DNA from: Escallonia rubra | Taxonomy: Eukaryota > Streptophyta > Magnoliopsida > Escalloniales > Escalloniaceae | Length of the DNA stretch: 64,000 bases | Direction of reading: 5' to 3' | Assembly: GCA_033065855.1 (NCBI GenBank) | Contig: JAVXUO010002860.1 | Location: forward strand, 186,001-250,000 | In this document: in pieces, positions 60,398 through 64,000 of the stretch | How positions within the stretch are numbered: position 1 is the first letter of the stretch | Layout: each line of letters starts with the position of its first letter | Program-made: the position numbers and the translations under genes | The notes under the pieces: generated by a model | Seen by the model: the letters and a program-made list of their open reading frames with translations, nothing else | Database searches by the model: none | Told to the model about the DNA's origin: nothing

Positions 60398-60418
60398 TCT
60401 CTCTCTCTCTCTCTCTCT
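60398..60418. repeat. (CT)n tract in the MADS 5' leader
   Basis: About ten CT units just upstream of the first ATG of the leader exon. Pyrimidine tracts of this kind are common in plant 5' untranslated regions and core promoters. Confidence 0.85.
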
Positions 60419-60444
60419 GGGTTGTCAATATAAACTGGCTGCAA

Positions 60445-60948
60445 ATGGCAGAACAATTTATCTGTCCCGCATTTCAGAGAGGATGCTTCTGCGACTTATT
60501 CTTCGTATATCCTAATCTGGGTAAGTCTTTATTTTGCTTCTCCTTTTCCCATTTAGGGTTTTCGGAGTTCTTGGGGAATCACAATGATGCTGTTTATGCC
60601 ATGTTCTTGACTAAAGTAATCATCTGGGTCCTCTTAATTCCGCCTGAATTGTCATGGCTTTGGCTGCTTCTCAGGAACCAACTCAATCCTCAGTTTGCTA
60701 AGTGTTTGGGTCGCGAAGCTGCTTTTCTAATATGATTAGGGTCAAATGTAGGGGATACACTTGGGATGCTGAAAAGCCGTTATGAAAAAACTCGTGGATC
60801 AATTGCTTTGGTTGCAAAAGTGCTTTAGTCAATGTCAAATTGGCTAAATGAGTTAACCATATGAAACAATGAATTGTGATCTTTTTACAGCAATTTTAAT
60901 GAACATAAATTCTTTAATGGAAACGCAGAATGGGGCGGATCAAGGTAG
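60445..60948 (+). promoter_or_regulatory. Predicted spliced uORF overlapping the MADS start codon
   Basis: A leader exon ends at 60520 with a consensus donor (CTGG/GTAAGT), and an acceptor (ACGCAG) ends at 60928, two bases before the MADS ATG. Joining them puts an upstream ATG (60445) in a 31-codon frame that ends at TAG 60946-60948, overlapping the MADS start by 19 bases in another frame. Such an overlapping uORF would be expected to reduce MADS translation. Leader splicing is predicted, not observed. Confidence 0.55.
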
Positions 60949-63900
60949 TGTTGAAGAGGTTGGAGAGGAGACGTAGCCGCCAATCAACCTATTGTAAACG
61001 TAGGAATGGATTGATTAAGAAGGCTCATGAGCTATCGAAACTCTGTGAAGCTGATGTTGCCCTTCTCATGTTTTCACCAAGTGGGAAGCCTGCGTTATAC
61101 CATGGAGACAACAGGTACTTTCTTAATTTTTTGTTTCCTTCTTATATACTTCTTATACTCGATAGTAGTGAAATGTAGGGGCTTCATGACAGAGCTTAGA
61201 AAAGGTCCAAAAGGAGATAAGTATTATGCAACAGAGGTTATTTGTAGCCTTTTATGAACTTGTTGTGAGTTCTGTGTTGGAAGCTGCAACCTTTTTTATT
61301 TTTTAAGGTAAAGTTTTATTAATAAATAACAAAAGGATGATACAGTATAAGTGCACTGTAGAGCGCTGAATAAACAACACAAAGGACTATTGACTGATCT
61401 ACCAGATGGACTCTCTCAGTCACTAGTTTATGCACAGGCACCCATTCATTGAAGAAAAAACTCCTCATTTGCTTATAGTTTTTTAATAGCCTTCAATTTT
61501 GCTCATTTGTGATTTAGTTGATGGTAACACTGAACAGTTCCCTTAATGTAGCTGAGAGTAACATTGACCGGGACACCGGACACCGCAATTTTCAAAAAAT
61601 CAGATTTTGGACACCGCAGAACACCGCTGAATTTATATATATATATACACACACACAAACACACCATCTCAATTGGAGCAATTAAATTTTGTTCAAAATG
61701 GATGAGAAAGAAAACAAGTAACATGGAATAGACTCAACAGTAACAAGAAAAAAGGTCGGCAATAAGAAAGCAGTTGAATGTCTCAACAGTACCAAGATTA
61801 GAGTCTCAACAATAACAAGAGAGAAGGAAAAAAGACATGAGACCAAAGGAATGAAGGAGATGTTTTATATAGTCAGATGGTCTGTAAATGAGGTCGGAAA
61901 TGTTGACCTATCTTACTCTAGACTGGCAAGCTTGGATGCTTTAGGCAACAAAAAGAAAGAAAAGACAAAGAGATGAGAGATAAAGAAGAAGGTACCTTTT
62001 GTTGGGTCGATCTGATTAAGGTTTGGCCTAAAAGTTCATTTCTAAAAAAATCCCAGATTTATCCCTCAAATAAATTTGAAATATTGTATTTTGGCCCCAT
62101 ACGAGTGCACACTTCTTCACAAGGTGTCCGACACTTCTTAAAGAGGTGTCCGACACGTCTTCAAGAGGTGTCCGACACGGTGTCCGGTAATTAAAAAATA
62201 AATAAATAAATTCGGACACCGCTGAGAGGTGTCGGACACGTGTCCGGAGGTGTCGGTGAGGTGTCGAGGTGTCGGTAAGTGTCGGACACCATACCTCGTC
62301 CTATAAGAGGTGTCGGTGCTTCCTAGGTAACACTGAACAGTTCCCTTAATGTAGCTGAGAGTATATTGGCTTTAAATTGACCTGTTCATTCTTGGGGTTA
62401 ATTTGCATGCCAATGAATAATCTAGAAACATGGAGTGTGATAGATGAAGACCATTTTGTTGTACGCCATAATGCAGTGGAGACAGCTATATATGTTTATA
62501 ATATAAGGAATATATAGGTATATAATATGTCCAGAGAACCATATTAAATTGGACCAGTCCACCTTTGGCTTTTGATTCCCAACCTGTTCTGACGTCAGAC
62601 CTGTTGGTGGGGTCCTATGAGATGGGATGCTCTGCGGTGGAACCTAGCTTCAGACGGGATTTGAAAGGAAAGGATTTGCCACGGAAGGGGGATTTGTGTC
62701 TCTGATAACAGTAGACGTAAGTCAAGGCTCAACGAGCCGAGGTAACGGTGTATAACAATAGACTAATTTGCATCATACATTGATGACCCTAAGAGGATTT
62801 ATATAATTACTAATAGACTGATAAGGAAACAACCACTTGACCAATCTTCACTCACATGATGAAGAACACCTCCTCATAGGATATCCTAAAATGGCAATAA
62901 TTTTGAATGGTCCTCTGATCTTGACCCCAACTCTTTTTTTCTTGGCCCATAATAAGTGTTGACTTGGAGCCTTCATGGGGCATCTTGTTGGTATTAGCTT
63001 GCTCAGTATTGGACAGATGATGATTTTTCACTCAAAAGATTTTCCAAGGATAAAAGAATCTCATGACTATCATCTTACATACCTATAAGCGGTGTTGGGA
63101 ACAGCCATTTTGTTGTTACATTGTCTCAACTTCTTCTCAAGATACAGTTTTGGTGTAATTTCTTCTACTGCTTCTATTTGATGTTCTAGCCATGGAACTT
63201 TTCTTGATCTTTTGGATATCATATTTGACTCAATCGCAAAGATTTCTATTCCGTGTCTTTTTCATGTGAAGTTAATCCCATGCCCTGCTTCTTGTTGCAG
63301 TTCCTCTCTTTTTCTTTGCTCTCCTAAAAGACTTCCCAGTGGTTGCTCATGTAAATTTGTACAAAAAATAAAAAAGGACCCCGACCCAGTTGTTTCCAAT
63401 TGCCCTGCAAATTAAGCCATTTATGTTCAACTTATTTGCTTAGGGAAACAATAACTTGGTCAAGTTTAATACGGTCGCTGCTTATTCACAATATACAAAG
63501 CTCTTATTAACTTTCTTTTTCTGTAGTTGTTTTTCAATATCTGATGCAGCAAAAATATATTCCTTGATTTTCTTTATGGTGTCTGTTATTACTCTGCTTC
63601 TACTGTTACTTTTTTTTTTATCCTGAAGGCTTATTTTCCCCTCATGCCTCAGTACCTTTGGAGAGATTATTGAAAGGTTTTCCCAACTAACTCAACAGGA
63701 AAGGGAAAAAAGGTATTTTCATGTTTACACCTCCCAAAATGTGTTTCTCTTCTTGATGTTTGTGTTGAACTCGAATGGAACTCAAATTGATTTGATTTTC
63801 ACTTTGAACAGGAAGTTGGAGAACCTTGAAGTGAGCCTCTCTTATGCTATTTGTGCTTTTAAAATAGTCATATATATGCTCTCTCCTCCTTGCATAAGTC

Positions 63901-63989
63901 CAAGTTTTCTGCTTGGGAATCTAGGCATTGAAGAAATCCTATAAGAAGTCACAACATGTCGTTAATATACAAGATTTTCTGGGTCCGTG
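60930..63989 (+). CDS. MIKC*-type MADS-box transcription factor (AGL30/AGL65-like), partial, 3' end outside window
   Basis: Exons 60930-61114, 63653-63712, 63812-63830 and 63925-63989 join in frame (about 109 residues so far); the final donor GTATGT at 63990 shows the gene continues beyond the window. Residues 1-61 are a full MADS domain ([12 protein letters not shown]...[20 protein letters not shown]...[17 protein letters not shown]). The next exons encode [27 protein letters not shown] and [20 protein letters not shown], matching the short-exon K-region start of the MIKC* P clade. Known P-clade members heterodimerise with AGL66/AGL104-type proteins and control pollen maturation genes. RRRSRQSTY and YCKRR differ from the commoner N.RQ.TF.KR. 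Exon 3 is only 19 bp. Intron 1 is 2.5 kb and carries a hAT-like insertion (61561-62326). Confidence 0.92.
61524..62363. mobile_element. hAT-like element, truncated inverted copy in the MADS intron
   Basis: 61561-62326 is the reverse complement of the element at 52903-53674 over most of its length, including the GTGTCGGACACC arrays, the TA/CA microsatellite and the CTTCCTAG terminus at 62326. The opposite terminus lacks about 40 bp. Instead of an 8-bp duplication it is bordered by a perfect 37-bp direct repeat (61524-61560 and 62327-62363, starting GTAACACTGAACAGTTCCCT). Confidence 0.85.
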
Positions 63990-64000
63990 GTATGTGACTA

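Noticed and set aside
1-64000. tRNA, rRNA genes and CRISPR arrays
   Set aside because: I looked for A/B box and cloverleaf-like stretches, rRNA landmarks and regularly spaced repeats on both strands and saw none. The short tandem repeats lack spacer structure.

Overview
This window comes from the nuclear genome of a flowering plant, most likely a eudicot. The evidence is GT-AG spliced genes of plant-specific families (MYB-CC, DOF/CDF, R2R3-MYB, Bet v 1/norcoclaurine synthase-like, organellar mTERF, MIKC*-type MADS), AT-rich intergenic DNA, many microsatellites, and a typical plant transposon load (hAT, Mutator-like, Stowaway-like, LTR). I cannot name the species. Gene density is low: seven genes and one pseudogene, with long gene-free stretches.

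Layout: (1) 1.5-2.9 kb, minus strand: a six-exon MYB-CC (PHR1-like) transcription factor whose reading frame needs one GC-AG intron. (2) 3-15 kb: no recognisable gene, with microsatellites and small tandem duplications. (3) 15.3-17.8 kb, plus: a two-exon cycling DOF factor. (4) 18-26 kb: intergenic DNA with a ~0.9 kb Mutator-like element and MITEs. (5) 26.4-28.4 kb, minus: a three-exon subgroup-21-like R2R3-MYB. (6) 29-34 kb: MITEs and homopolymer tracts. (7) 34-44 kb: a small norcoclaurine-synthase-like (Bet v 1 fold) family with two intact genes facing away from each other, and a third decayed copy carrying a MITE. (8) 44-58.5 kb: a repeat-rich zone with two hAT-type elements and a minus-strand ~2.1 kb LTR element lacking coding capacity. 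(9) 58.6-59.6 kb, minus: an intronless organellar mTERF (MTEF1-like) gene, head-to-head with (10) a MIKC*-type MADS gene from 60.4 kb that runs off the right edge and has a predicted overlapping uORF.

The genes do not form one pathway. Four of the seven encode transcription factors. Three of these carry short sequences resembling Topless-recruiting or EAR motifs: the CDF N-terminus, DLN motifs in the MYB-CC tail, and one in the R2R3-MYB N-terminus. The observations most worth following up are the shared promoter cassette of the three norcoclaurine-synthase-like copies, with TGTCTC 23 bp upstream of the TATA position in all three; the loss of one catalytic aspartate position in both intact proteins; the GC-AG intron in the MYB-CC gene; the overlapping uORF of the MADS gene; and an inverted pair of hAT-like elements, one of which lies in the MADS intron between 37-bp direct repeats. 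I found no CRISPR array, bacterial-type operon, rRNA or tRNA gene, and nothing I would call a wholly new system.
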